A stretch of 64,000 nucleotides of DNA. Source: Faecalicatena contorta (GTDB lineage: Bacteria; Bacillota; Clostridia; Lachnospirales; Lachnospiraceae). Below are positions 7,697 through 15,936 of this stretch, in pieces (the first letter of the stretch is position 1; each line of letters opens with the position of its first letter). The position numbers were made by a program, and so were the translations under genes. Below the pieces are notes generated by a model that was not told where the DNA came from, ran no database searches, and saw only the letters and a program-made list of their open reading frames with translations. Location: contig NZ_QGDS01000006.1 in assembly GCF_003149105.1 (NCBI RefSeq), positions 186,001 through 250,000 of the forward strand, written 5' to 3'.

Positions 7697-9595
7697 ATGG
7701 ACTATCATTCAATAGCCGGACAGATTTTAGAAAAAGTAGGCGGGAAAGAAAACTTGATTTCAGCAGCGCATTGCGCCACGAGACTGCGTCTTGTTGTAGC
7801 TGACAATGCCAGGTGTGACAGTAAAGCGGCAGAGAACATTGACGGAGTAAAGGGAGTATTTTTTGCATCCGGACAAATGCAGATTATATTAGGGACCGGT
7901 ACGGTAAATAAGGTATATGATGAATTTATTAAAATTGCCGGCATTTCTGAGGCAAGTAAGGAAGATGTAAAGAGAGAAGCGGCAAAAAAGGGAAACCTGT
8001 TCCAAAGAGTAATTAAGACAATAGGTGATATTTTTGTTCCTATTATTCCAGCCATTGTGGCAAGCGGATTCCTGATGGGACTTATGGAATCACTGAATTT
8101 CATGGTAAACAACGGATTTCTGGATATTAATACAAATGGCTCTATTTATCAGTTTGCGGTGTTATTCAGTAATGTGGCGTACATATTCCTTCCAATCCTG
8201 ATTGCGTTCAGTGCAGCAAAGGTATTTGGTGCGAATCCATTTCTGGGTGCTGTCATCGGAATGATTATGATTCATCCGAACTTACAGAATGCATGGACGG
8301 TTGCTTCGGAAGGGGTGCAGAAGACACAGGAAGTATTTTTCGGACTCTGGAAAATTGATATGGTAGGATATCAAGGGCATGTGATTCCTGTTATCATTGC
8401 GGTTTTTGTTTTGAGCAGCATTGAAAAAAGACTGCATAAGATTGTTCCTCCTATGTTTGATTTGTTTGTAACACCGCTGGTCAGTGTTTTCGTAACTGGT
8501 TATCTTACCCTGGCTGCAATCGGGCCGGTATTTGTACTTCTTGAAAATGGCCTGTTGGATGGAATCCAGAAATTGCTGACACTGCCCTTTGGAATTGGAA
8601 GCTTTATTATGGGCGGAGTATATTCAACTACTGTTGTTTCTGGTATTCACCATATGTATACAGTTATTGATTTGGGACAGCTGGCGAAATTCGGCTTTAC
8701 ATTCTGGCTGCCCCTTGCATCGGCAGCAAATGTGGCCCAGGGCGGAGCTGCATTTGCAGTAGCATTAAAGAGCAAAAATAAAAAAATGAAATCTGTAGCA
8801 CTTCCGTCAGCGTTAAGCGCATGTATGGGAATTACAGAACCAGCAATATTCGGTGTTAATCTTCGTCTTGTAAGGCCATTTATTGCCGCAGCTATCGGTG
8901 GAGCATGTGGAGCACTGTATGCATCAATTGTACATTTGGGAGCTACCGGAACAGGTGTAACAGGTATCTTTGGAATTCTTCTGCATCTGCACAGCCCGCT
9001 GAACTATTTCATTGCTATGGCAATTGCTTTTGGAGTAGCTTTTGTACTGACAGGAATATTAGGATTCAAAGAAGATACCGAAAATACAGAAGCTCTGGCT
9101 GCTGCAGAAACTCCGGTTGTTGGGGAGGTTCCGGCTGACACAGAGATTCCAGATGCACCGGTGGTTCAGAAAAAGGGAGGAAGCCTGAGTCTTGTATGCC
9201 CTATTAAGGGAGAAGTGATTCAGTTATCGGAAGTGCCGGACCAAACCTTTGCCTCCGGGGTTCTGGGCGATGGGATTGGAGTAAATCCAGTGGAAGAAAA
9301 GGTCTATGCACCCTTTGACTGCACTGTAGCCACTGTGTTTGATACAAAGCATGCCATCGGTCTTGAGACTCAGGATGGTGTGGAGCTTTTAATTCATGTA
9401 GGGCTGGATACGGTGAGTTTAAACGGGGAACCTTTTACCGTACATGTGGAGACAGGACAGAAGGTAAAAGCGGGAGAAATGCTGGCGGAATTTGATATGG
9501 AAAAGATAAAAGCAGCAGGGTTTGAGACGGTTAGTCCAATCATTGTGACAAATCCTGGTGATTATGAAGATATTGAAATTGTACAGAGACAATAA
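7697..9595 (+). CDS. Sucrose-type PTS EIIBCA permease
   Basis: About 632 aa in the order EIIB-EIIC-EIIA, as in BglF and many gram-positive ScrA proteins. EIIB has the phosphorylated Cys26 in SAAHCATRLRL. EIIC (about residues 100-460) is a multi-spanning membrane domain with GGVYSTTVVSGIHHMYTVID and GITEPAIFGVNLRL. EIIA carries the phosphorylated His567 in LLIHVGLDTVSL. It imports a disaccharide or beta-glucoside and phosphorylates it using PEP via HPr. Sucrose is inferred from the GH32 hydrolase downstream. ATG 7697 is preferred over 7682 because GGGAGGT is correctly spaced and the upstream ATG falls in an operator. Confidence 0.93.
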   Translation: MDYHSIAGQILEKVGGKENLISAAHCATRLRLVVADNARCDSKAAENIDGVKGVFFASGQMQIILGTGTVNKVYDEFIKIAGISEASKEDVKREAAKKGNLFQRVIKTIGDIFVPIIPAIVASGFLMGLMESLNFMVNNGFLDINTNGSIYQFAVLFSNVAYIFLPILIAFSAAKVFGANPFLGAVIGMIMIHPNLQNAWTVASEGVQKTQEVFFGLWKIDMVGYQGHVIPVIIAVFVLSSIEKRLHKIVPPMFDLFVTPLVSVFVTGYLTLAAIGPVFVLLENGLLDGIQKLLTLPFGIGSFIMGGVYSTTVVSGIHHMYTVIDLGQLAKFGFTFWLPLASAANVAQGGAAFAVALKSKNKKMKSVALPSALSACMGITEPAIFGVNLRLVRPFIAAAIGGACGALYASIVHLGATGTGVTGIFGILLHLHSPLNYFIAMAIAFGVAFVLTGILGFKEDTENTEALAAAETPVVGEVPADTEIPDAPVVQKKGGSLSLVCPIKGEVIQLSEVPDQTFASGVLGDGIGVNPVEEKVYAPFDCTVATVFDTKHAIGLETQDGVELLIHVGLDTVSLNGEPFTVHVETGQKVKAGEMLAEFDMEKIKAAGFETVSPIIVTNPGDYEDIEIVQRQ

Positions 9596-9636
9596 CAGCG
9601 GATTGAAAATGTCTGCTTTCATGGAGGAGTATGTTT

Positions 9637-11058
9637 ATGTTAGAAATGAATGAGACAGATTGCTGGAGGCTGGGGCTGCATCTGATGCCGCCCACAGGCT
9701 GGCTCAATGACCCTAACGGATTATGCCAGTTCAAAGGTGTATATCATGTTTTCTTTCAATATACCCCGGATAATCCAAATGGAGGAAGAAAGTATTGGGG
9801 CCATTATATAAGCTCTGACCTTTTAAGTTGGACATATGAAGGAATTGCGCTTTCACCGGAGGAATCATTTGAACGCCATGGAGTGTATTCCGGCTCTGCC
9901 TTAATTGCAGAGGGGCGGATGAACCTGTATTATACAGGAAATGTAAAGTTAGAGGGAAATTACAACTATATTACAGACGGACGCCAGGGGAATACCGTAT
10001 CTGCGTTCAGTGAGGACGGCAGAACATTCGGCGGGAAAAAGCTTCTTCTGACAAACGCAGATTACCCGGATCATGTGACCTGCCATGTACGGGACCCCAA
10101 GGTGGTGACTGGAAAAAGCATTGGTATTGGGGATGACGGCTGTTATATGTTCCTGGGGGCAAGAACAAAGGAAGATGAAGGCCAGATATTGGTATATGGA
10201 AGTACCGGACTGGAGCGCTGGGAGCTGAAAAATATACTTAGGGCAGAAGAAAAGTTTGGCTACATGTGGGAGTGCCCTGATGCATTTTTGCTGGGTGATA
10301 AAAAAATACTAAGCGTTTCTCCTCAGGGAGTGGAACCAAAAGGGATAGACTATCAAAATCTTTACCAGTCGGGTTATTATGAACTGGAGGGCTCTTTTGA
10401 TGGAGATTACCGGTTGAAGAACTTTAAAGAGTGGGACAGAGGCTTTGATTTTTATGCCCCTCAGAGTTTTCTGGACGAACAGGGAAGGAGAATATTGATA
10501 GGATGGATAGGGATGCCCGATGATTCATCCCAGAGTAATCCCACAGTAGAGAAAGGATGGCAGAATGCTCTGACCGTACCCCGTACAGTCTTTTTGAAGG
10601 ATGAAAAAGTTATGCAGTATCCAGTAGAAGAAATGCTGAAGCTGCGGAAAAAAGAGCAGACACTGGAACCTGACAGCATATCCAAAGAAATGAAAATGTA
10701 TGATGTGGAAATGGCCATTTCGGATGATTCAGATGTCATTGTCAAAATTAGTGATGCTGTTACGCTTCATTATATAAAAGCAGACAGGAGATTTACCCTT
10801 TCCTTTGATTTAGAGAAAAATCTGGGGTACGGAAGGAAAAGCAGAGCCGTATACCTGGAGGAATTCAGGTCTATGCGTATGCTGGCAGATACCTCCTGCC
10901 TTGAAATTTATTTAAACGGAGGGGAAGAAGTATTTACCAGCCGTTTCTATCCAGAGGAAGGAAAAAGCAGCTTTGAGTTAGTGAAAGGGAAGGCAGAAAT
11001 AAAATATTGGGAGTTAGATTCTTTTTGCATATTGCCATCGTCCGGGCATATATTGTAA
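9637..11058 (+). CDS. scrB: Sucrose-6-phosphate hydrolase (GH32)
   Basis: 473 aa from the preferred start. GH32 five-bladed propeller motifs are present: nucleophile Asp25 in GWLNDPNG, RDPKV with the transition-state Asp, and WECPD with the acid/base Glu. A C-terminal beta-sandwich follows (about residues 340-473). Established reaction: cytoplasmic hydrolysis of sucrose 6-phosphate to glucose 6-phosphate and fructose. The pairing with a PTS permease fits this better than free invertase activity. ATG 9637 gives normal spacing from GGAGG at 9623; ATG 9631 would be too close. A small hairpin precedes it (AGCGGAT...GTCTGCT). Confidence 0.93.
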   Translation: MLEMNETDCWRLGLHLMPPTGWLNDPNGLCQFKGVYHVFFQYTPDNPNGGRKYWGHYISSDLLSWTYEGIALSPEESFERHGVYSGSALIAEGRMNLYYTGNVKLEGNYNYITDGRQGNTVSAFSEDGRTFGGKKLLLTNADYPDHVTCHVRDPKVVTGKSIGIGDDGCYMFLGARTKEDEGQILVYGSTGLERWELKNILRAEEKFGYMWECPDAFLLGDKKILSVSPQGVEPKGIDYQNLYQSGYYELEGSFDGDYRLKNFKEWDRGFDFYAPQSFLDEQGRRILIGWIGMPDDSSQSNPTVEKGWQNALTVPRTVFLKDEKVMQYPVEEMLKLRKKEQTLEPDSISKEMKMYDVEMAISDDSDVIVKISDAVTLHYIKADRRFTLSFDLEKNLGYGRKSRAVYLEEFRSMRMLADTSCLEIYLNGGEEVFTSRFYPEEGKSSFELVKGKAEIKYWELDSFCILPSSGHIL

Positions 11059-11098
11059 AGTATTAGAAGCAATGTAAGTTTGGACAAGGGTGATGGGT

Positions 11099-11914
11099 AT
11101 GAAGTTTAAAGATTTTAATAAGAATAAGATAAAAATCTGGCTGGAACTGGGGATGGCTCTTCTGCTGGTTCTTGTCATCGGAATTGCCGGGAATAGAGGC
11201 GCGTTCGAGAAAAAGAATGAAAAGTCGGGAGTAGAACAGAGTGCCCGGGAAGAAGCGCTCGAGAAGGCGGAAGCGGAAAATGCTGCGGCAAAACAGGAAG
11301 ACAGCGGGAAAGCGGAGACAGAAAAGGCGGCACAGGATAAGGAAGCCACAGAGCAGACAGAAGAAGTGATTGCCCAGGGACAATATCCAATTATGGGAAA
11401 AAGTTCTGTGACGGTGGAGCAGATGGTGAAATATTTTGAATCCAGCGGTGAAAAATATCCGGCAGAGATACTGGAAAAGGGCGGTGCGGACAGTATTGAG
11501 ACTTTTTGCCAGCTGTATTATGATGAAGCCATTGCAGAAGGTGTGCGTCCGGAAGTGGCCTTTGTACAGACTATGAAGGAGACAGGATGGCTGCAGTACG
11601 GCGGAGATGCTTCCATTGAGCAGTTTAATTTTGCGGGACTTGGAACTACAGGCGGGGGTGTGCCGGGAAATTCTTACTCTGATGTCAGGACAGGAATCCG
11701 TGCACAGATACAGCATTTAAAAGCTTATGCCACGGCGGATGCCTTAAAGCAGGAGTGTGTGGATGACCGGTATGAATATGTAACAAAAGGATCTGCTCCT
11801 TACGTGGAATGGCTGGGGCAGCAGGAGAACCCGGAGGGCCACGGCTGGGCCACGGCAGACCAGTATGGATATTCTATCGTAGATATGATTTCAAAATTAA
11901 AGGCTTTAAAATAA
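11099..11914 (+). CDS. Membrane-anchored glucosaminidase-domain protein
   Basis: About 271 aa. A short basic N terminus and one membrane segment (LELGMALLLVLVIGIAG, roughly residues 13-32) are followed by a Glu/Lys/Ala-rich linker of about 70 residues and a C-terminal Glucosaminidase domain (SIETFCQLYYDEAIAEGVRPEVAFVQTMKETGWLQYGG through DVRTGIRAQIQHLKAYA). The Glu in MKETGW is the likely catalytic residue. Predicted role: cleavage of peptidoglycan N-acetylglucosamine linkages outside the membrane. ATG 11099 is chosen because AAGGG at 11086 fits it better than the GTG/ATG codons just upstream. It stands alone after the sucrose operon. Confidence 0.85.
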   Translation: MKFKDFNKNKIKIWLELGMALLLVLVIGIAGNRGAFEKKNEKSGVEQSAREEALEKAEAENAAAKQEDSGKAETEKAAQDKEATEQTEEVIAQGQYPIMGKSSVTVEQMVKYFESSGEKYPAEILEKGGADSIETFCQLYYDEAIAEGVRPEVAFVQTMKETGWLQYGGDASIEQFNFAGLGTTGGGVPGNSYSDVRTGIRAQIQHLKAYATADALKQECVDDRYEYVTKGSAPYVEWLGQQENPEGHGWATADQYGYSIVDMISKLKALK

Positions 11915-12054
11915 TTGGCATTTCATAATTTGGTGAGAAGCGATATTTTTTTGCTTTATGGAGATGTTATGTTGTAAATAATTATACTTAGTGGATGCGC
12001 CAGTTATTTAATTTACGTTGTAGTATATAATAATAATTAAAACACATTCAACAA

Positions 12055-12083
12055 TTGACAATGCTTAGTATACTGATTATAAT
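12055..12083 (+). promoter_or_regulatory. Consensus promoter of the blaI-like gene
   Basis: TTGACA (12055-12060), exactly 17 bases, TATAAT (12078-12083): a perfect sigma-A promoter. The spacer includes the palindrome AGTATACT (12067-12074), a plausible binding site for the BlaI-like repressor encoded next. The rest of the 11915-12128 stretch is A+T-rich without a gene. Confidence 0.8.
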
Positions 12084-12128
12084 TTAAATTAACTATTAAT
12101 ATTAAAAGATTATAAAGGATATATTAAC

Positions 12129-12515
12129 ATGAAGGATACACATCTTACAAAAAGTGAAGAAGATTTAATGGAAATATTTTGGCAACATGAAACTCCGCTA
12201 ACAAGTGTAGAAATACTTGAAATAACAAAAGAGCATTCATGGAATGGGAACTATCTTCATGTGATGTTGAGATCTTTACAAAAAAAAGGAATGATTAAAG
12301 TTTGCGGAATGCTTCAGTATGGAAATCAGTATGCCAGGCAATTTGAGCCGGCGGTTACAAAAGCGGAATACGGAGTAAATTTACTTTTGTCGAAAGGCTT
12401 AATAGATTCCATTTCTCAAGTAACTGTTGCTTTAGCTAAGAGCTCAGAAAATGTAGATAAGAAAGAACTGATTTCCCAGTTACAAGAAATAATTGAAAAG
12501 TTGAAAACAGAGTAA
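12129..12515 (+). CDS. BlaI/MecI-family transcriptional repressor
   Basis: 128 aa, the normal length for the penicillinase-repressor family. It begins LTKSEEDLMEIFWQHETPLTSVEILEI, the typical winged-helix start (xLTxxExxLMxxxW), with the recognition region around YLHVMLRSLQKKGMI, and ends in a dimerisation helix. Family knowledge: BlaI is a dimeric repressor inactivated by proteolysis triggered by a BlaR1-type membrane protease. Here the protease gene follows immediately, which supports that arrangement. No beta-lactamase gene is nearby; the probable targets are the island genes downstream. Confidence 0.9.
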   Translation: MKDTHLTKSEEDLMEIFWQHETPLTSVEILEITKEHSWNGNYLHVMLRSLQKKGMIKVCGMLQYGNQYARQFEPAVTKAEYGVNLLLSKGLIDSISQVTVALAKSSENVDKKELISQLQEIIEKLKTE

Positions 12516-12530
12516 TTGATGGAGGGGATT

Positions 12531-13691
12531 ATGCAGATAACAATATTTTCTCTATTCATGGCTGTAATGTGGAGTTCGGTTATCATATTGATTCAGTACA
12601 TCTTTATAAAAAAACGATATTTTATTATGATGTTTGGGATTTCAAGTGTCCTGCTGCTATATATTTTTTCCATGGTTAGAATGCTGATGCCGGTGGAGTT
12701 TTTATTTACAAAAGAAATTGTAAATGTGTATTTGTGGAACAAATTCTATACATATCTATGTATAAACGAAATAAATTTTATAGGAGAAACTTTTACAAGA
12801 GTTGATTTTTTGCTCTGGATATGGCTGGCAGGAACTGTTTTATTGAGTATGTTATTTATTATTAAATATGTTAATACAATATCTAAGATTAATAATTTTG
12901 AAACACTCTATAATGGACAAGCGGATATAGTGTTGGAAAAAGTTGTTGATACATTGGGAAAACAAGTTAATGTTAGAGTAGTAACATCTCCGATGATTAA
13001 ATCCCCGCTAGGCATTGGCATATTGAAAAAAACGGTACTTCTTCCGGCTCAAAATTATTCTGAGGAGGATTTGTTCTACATATTGTTACATGAAATAACT
13101 CATTTTTTAAATAAAGATATACCTTTTAAAATACTAATACAATTTTTTTGTTACATTTTCTGGTGGAATCCAATTGTATACTTATTGCGTAAAGATTTGG
13201 AACAAGTATTGGAAATCAAGTGTGATTTAGCCGTTATAGCTAATATGGATAAAAAGAAAAAAATTAGTTACTTATCAACAATTGTACATATAATAAAGGG
13301 GCAGGAGAGTTGCGGAAGCCCATATGGTTTTGAGTCGGTTTCAATTATAGGGGGGAATTCAGGGGCTAATCTGATAGAGCGCTTTAGAATCGTATCAAAT
13401 GATAAAAAAGGTATGGACAGGTTAAGTATAAAAATTCTTTGGTATGTGAGTTTTTTTTGTATAATATTAGCATCTTATTCGTTTATAATTCAATCGGAAT
13501 ATTCTGCACCTGAAAAAGAAATTGTGACTGATGATAATACTTTTGAGATAAAAGAGGACAACTCCTTTATTATACAGCGAAGTGATGGGAAGTATTTATT
13601 GATTCATGAAAGTGGATATGAGCAAATAATTGATAAAGAAGTGGCAAAAGAAATGGTAGAAGAAGGTTTTGACGTAAGGAGTGGAAAATAG
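12531..13691 (+). CDS. BlaR1-type M56 membrane metalloprotease, no sensor domain
   Basis: 386 aa. N-terminal membrane segments, a cytoplasmic zinc protease domain with HEITH at residues 187-191 and KD downstream, a further membrane segment (LWYVSFFCIILASYSFII, near residue 310) and only about 60 residues outside. BlaR1 proteins of the beta-lactam system carry a long penicillin-binding C-terminal domain; this one does not, so its signal is something else. It overlaps nothing upstream and starts at ATG 12531 behind GGAGGGG; the TTG at 12516 is too far upstream. Inference: senses an extracellular or membrane cue and relieves repression by the BlaI-like protein. Confidence 0.88.
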   Translation: MQITIFSLFMAVMWSSVIILIQYIFIKKRYFIMMFGISSVLLLYIFSMVRMLMPVEFLFTKEIVNVYLWNKFYTYLCINEINFIGETFTRVDFLLWIWLAGTVLLSMLFIIKYVNTISKINNFETLYNGQADIVLEKVVDTLGKQVNVRVVTSPMIKSPLGIGILKKTVLLPAQNYSEEDLFYILLHEITHFLNKDIPFKILIQFFCYIFWWNPIVYLLRKDLEQVLEIKCDLAVIANMDKKKKISYLSTIVHIIKGQESCGSPYGFESVSIIGGNSGANLIERFRIVSNDKKGMDRLSIKILWYVSFFCIILASYSFIIQSEYSAPEKEIVTDDNTFEIKEDNSFIIQRSDGKYLLIHESGYEQIIDKEVAKEMVEEGFDVRSGK

Positions 13692-13692
13692 T

Positions 13693-13932
13693 ATGAGAAG
13701 GGGTAATAAATGGTTTTTATTATTGGTAATGGGGTTGAGTTTTTTAACTCCTATAGTAGATGTGGATGCAGCTGCTGTCACGATTACTAAGACAATTAAT
13801 GAAGGTGCAGGTATTGTGCCATATGCAGATTCAATTGTTAAGAAATACAGGGTTCATAATGGACAACTTCAATATCGTAGGTGGAATGAGACTCGTGGAT
13901 ATTGGGTGGATTCGGAATGGATTAATGTGTAA
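13693..13932 (+). CDS. Small secreted protein of unknown function (79 aa)
   Basis: Starts at ATG 13693 with AAGGAG 10 bases upstream; its 5' end is separated from the protease stop by one base. Residues 1-25 look like a signal peptide (basic RRGNK, hydrophobic WFLLLVMGLSFL, cleavage near VDA-AA). The mature part of about 50 residues has no cysteines and ends in an aromatic, Trp-rich tail (YRRWNETRGYWVDSEW). I do not recognise a characterised family. Position next to a sensor protease and upstream of an ABC exporter-like system suggests a secreted peptide or an extracellular regulator. Confidence 0.75.
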   Translation: MRRGNKWFLLLVMGLSFLTPIVDVDAAAVTITKTINEGAGIVPYADSIVKKYRVHNGQLQYRRWNETRGYWVDSEWINV

Positions 13933-14045
13933 TGACAGTTACTAGTGTGAAAACTATTTACTGTAATGCGCTGAAAACCACAACTATTGGTTAAATTTCA
14001 AAGTAAGCTATACTTATCAGAGAATTTCAAGTTGGACCTGTTGAT

Positions 14046-14120
14046 AAACTAACAAAATTAGACTCAGATATGGTAAAATAGAGGTGCAAAACCATATTAG
14101 GAGACTGATTTTGTTAGTTT
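14046..14120. repeat. Nested inverted repeat
   Basis: Outer arms 14046-14058 and 14108-14120 are perfect complements (13 bp); inner arms ATATGGT (14068-14074) and ACCATAT (14091-14097) pair as well, with TCAG/CTGA between. The right arm abuts the end of the minus-strand frame at 14114. It lacks a clear T run on the plus strand, so terminator function is uncertain. Confidence 0.6.
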
Positions 14121-14398
14121 CTTAATGGGTCCTCTTTGGGATATTCCCACTTATATTCTGCTTTTACAAAGTGGATTATCAAAAGGAACTTTTCACCTTT
14201 TGTGCTTTCAACGGAGTCAATCATTGTAACGGGGGAGATCAGGACGCGACTCATAGAAGTTTTGTAATTCTCATGGGTTATACAAATCCGACATTTTTTA
14301 TCAACTTTCAAGTTAATTTCTACTCCACAGATTTTCAGAAGTAATTTCCATTCCGCATAAAAGTGGGAGGAATTTTCCTCCAAATCTATCAATGACAA
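14114..14398 (-). CDS. Doubtful 94-aa open frame
   Basis: An open frame on the minus strand that can only begin at TTG 14398, right after an in-frame stop, with no ribosome site and inside a palindrome. The translation has three cysteines and no recognisable motif. Its ends coincide with the two inverted repeats of this stretch, so it could be the decayed cargo of a small element. Most likely not a functional gene. Confidence 0.2.
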   Translation of the reverse strand: MSLIDLEENSSHFYAEWKLLLKICGVEINLKVDKKCRICITHENYKTSMSRVLISPVTMIDSVESTKGEKFLLIIHFVKAEYKWEYPKEDPLRN

Positions 14399-14430
14399 CT
14401 ATTAACTAAAAAAGTTAATAGTTGTCATTG
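14390..14430. repeat. Perfect inverted repeat overlapping a -35 box
   Basis: Two 18-base arms (14390-14407 and 14413-14430) are perfect complements around a 5-base A loop. The right arm ends inside the -35 box of the promoter at 14428. It could be an operator, a terminator for the minus-strand direction or an element end. Confidence 0.7.
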
Positions 14431-14456
14431 ACGAGTTAATTAAAAAGACATATAAT
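14428..14456 (+). promoter_or_regulatory. Strong promoter ahead of the double-thioredoxin gene
   Basis: TTGACG (14428-14433), 17 bases, TATAAT (14451-14456). The palindrome TTACTATAGTAA (14456-14467) follows directly over the start region and resembles condensed BlaI/MecI-type sites, so the BlaI-like repressor could control this unit too. Confidence 0.75.
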
Positions 14457-14564
14457 TACTATAGTAAGTGGAAACAAATAGAGAATAACAGAAAAGCGTG
14501 TTGTGCTGTGCAGAAGAGGATTCAGTCAAATTATGTACCTAATGGAGACTAGGATGGTGGAGAA

Positions 14565-15380
14565 ATGAAGAAAAAAATAATTTTTGGTCTTATGTTATGT
14601 GTGTTAGGAATTGGAGCGGTAATACTTAAGGTTAAAGAGAAACCAGATAATGAAGTATTTTTACAGTATGGTGATTCTTTTTCGAGTGTATCCTGTGTAG
14701 CATTAAATAATGAAAAGGAAAAAAAAAATAGCGCTCAAAAATATAAAATTGTATTTTATATTGATCCGTATTGCGAAAGCTGTATAAAGAGTTTTACCGT
14801 TGCCGAACGGATGAGTTCTATTTTAAGTGAGGATATAAGTGTAAATATTTTGTGGAGACAGAGACCAAGTACAAATATTGAAAAAAAGGCAGGCGTTCCC
14901 AGTGATAATCAATATGTGTTGGACAATATAAAGTTATCAAATCCTTATCCTACTTATTTTATATTGGATGATAAAGATGAAATTGTGTTGATGACTGATA
15001 ATGTTGAAAAAGTTATGAAAAAAATATTGAGTTTTGAGGACATTTCTAAAGAACATATTATTGATAGGACAAACAGTTATCTTTCAGTAAAGGTAGAGGG
15101 AAATAACAAGCCGATATTGATATATTTTGCAATGGAGGGGTGTCCGGATTGCGAAAAGGCAGAGGAAATGTTATGGGATAATCATATACAAGAAAAGTAT
15201 AATATATTGACTGTGTATACGGAGGAGTCATATGGTGAACATGAATATGTGGATGTAAGCAACGTGTTTGGTATAATTTATGATATCGAATGGTATCCGA
15301 GTTTCCTAATTTTAGAACAGGATGAGTACAAATTTGTTGGAGAGAACACACTGGAAGATTTAAAGCAGATACTTTTATAG
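14565..15380 (+). CDS. Membrane-anchored protein with two thioredoxin-like domains
   Basis: 271 aa. One N-terminal hydrophobic segment (IIFGLMLCVLGIGAVIL) acts as anchor or uncleaved signal. The first thioredoxin-like part carries C70-E-S-C73 in FYIDPYCESCIKSF followed by a proline region (NPYPTYFILDD). The second carries C193-P-D-C196 in YFAMEGCPDCEKAE followed by WYPSFLIL, the cis-Pro segment. Both pairs are C-x-x-C redox centres, so thiol-disulfide exchange outside the membrane is likely. It stands directly before a secreted peptide with six cysteines, an obvious candidate substrate. The tandem arrangement is unusual and I know no named family for it. Confidence 0.8.
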   Translation: MKKKIIFGLMLCVLGIGAVILKVKEKPDNEVFLQYGDSFSSVSCVALNNEKEKKNSAQKYKIVFYIDPYCESCIKSFTVAERMSSILSEDISVNILWRQRPSTNIEKKAGVPSDNQYVLDNIKLSNPYPTYFILDDKDEIVLMTDNVEKVMKKILSFEDISKEHIIDRTNSYLSVKVEGNNKPILIYFAMEGCPDCEKAEEMLWDNHIQEKYNILTVYTEESYGEHEYVDVSNVFGIIYDIEWYPSFLILEQDEYKFVGENTLEDLKQILL

Positions 15381-15469
15381 ATGCGCCGAAATACCATTTT
15401 CCTGATTTGGGTTAGATGATGTTGAGTGTTCCAGTCACATATACAATATACATAAGGAGGTATTGATAA

Positions 15470-15799
15470 ATGAGACTAAGGAAAAACAGTTTTGCATGCA
15501 TGCTTGTTATTGCTGTTATGGCAACGAGTATGACTGTATTTGCAGCGGGCGAAAGTGCCTCGGGAGAAGTAGGCATGAAACAAAGTGACATTCAGAATGA
15601 CGTTCAACCAATGGCTGGATGTAGCGGGTGGATATATCAATACTCAGGAGCACCATATTGTTCAATTGATCTCTGCCCAGGCGGATATTATAGAAAATAC
15701 CAAATGGAATATTACAAAAGAACGTGTGTTCGCGATAACGGCACTACTTACACAGAGACACATCAACAACGTGTATTTGTTTCATGTAGTTGTTTATAA
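15470..15799 (+). CDS. Secreted cysteine-rich peptide precursor (109 aa)
   Basis: The start has a strong AAGGAGG at 15454. Residues 1-25 form a typical signal peptide (MRLRKN, then a hydrophobic stretch, cleavage after VFA). An acidic propeptide-like segment (about 26-48) leads into a compact domain with six cysteines at 51, 64, 69, 86, 106 and 108 and many Tyr and Gly, ending S-C-S-C-L. Three disulfides are possible, and a thioredoxin-like gene lies directly upstream. Inference: a Sec-exported bacteriocin-like or signalling peptide. I do not recognise the family; no leader of double-glycine type is present. Confidence 0.78.
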   Translation: MRLRKNSFACMLVIAVMATSMTVFAAGESASGEVGMKQSDIQNDVQPMAGCSGWIYQYSGAPYCSIDLCPGGYYRKYQMEYYKRTCVRDNGTTYTETHQQRVFVSCSCL

Positions 15800-15936
15800 T
15801 AGTAAAATACTGAACATAAGTAAATTTAACTAAATAAAGCATAAATAGGGCGTGTATGTGAATTGGAACACTTGACGAAAACTATAATTATTTTCTCAAC
15901 AGTTTTACAGGAATTTAAATCAGGGAGGATTTGCAT

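Larger units (their letters stand above)
13933..14564. other. Gene-poor A+T-rich stretch with two inverted repeats
   Basis: About 630 bases. It holds a nested inverted repeat at 14046-14120 (13-bp arms AAACTAACAAAAT and complement, with inner ATATGGT/ACCATAT), a doubtful minus-strand reading frame (14114-14398), a perfect 18-bp-arm palindrome at 14390-14430 and a strong promoter at 14428-14456. No transposase or tRNA is visible. It may be the remnant of a small mobile element or simply a regulatory spacer. Confidence 0.5.

Noticed and set aside
12129-13691. Beta-lactam resistance (blaI-blaR1-blaZ) locus
   Set aside because: No beta-lactamase or mecA gene follows, and the M56 protein lacks the penicillin-binding sensor domain.
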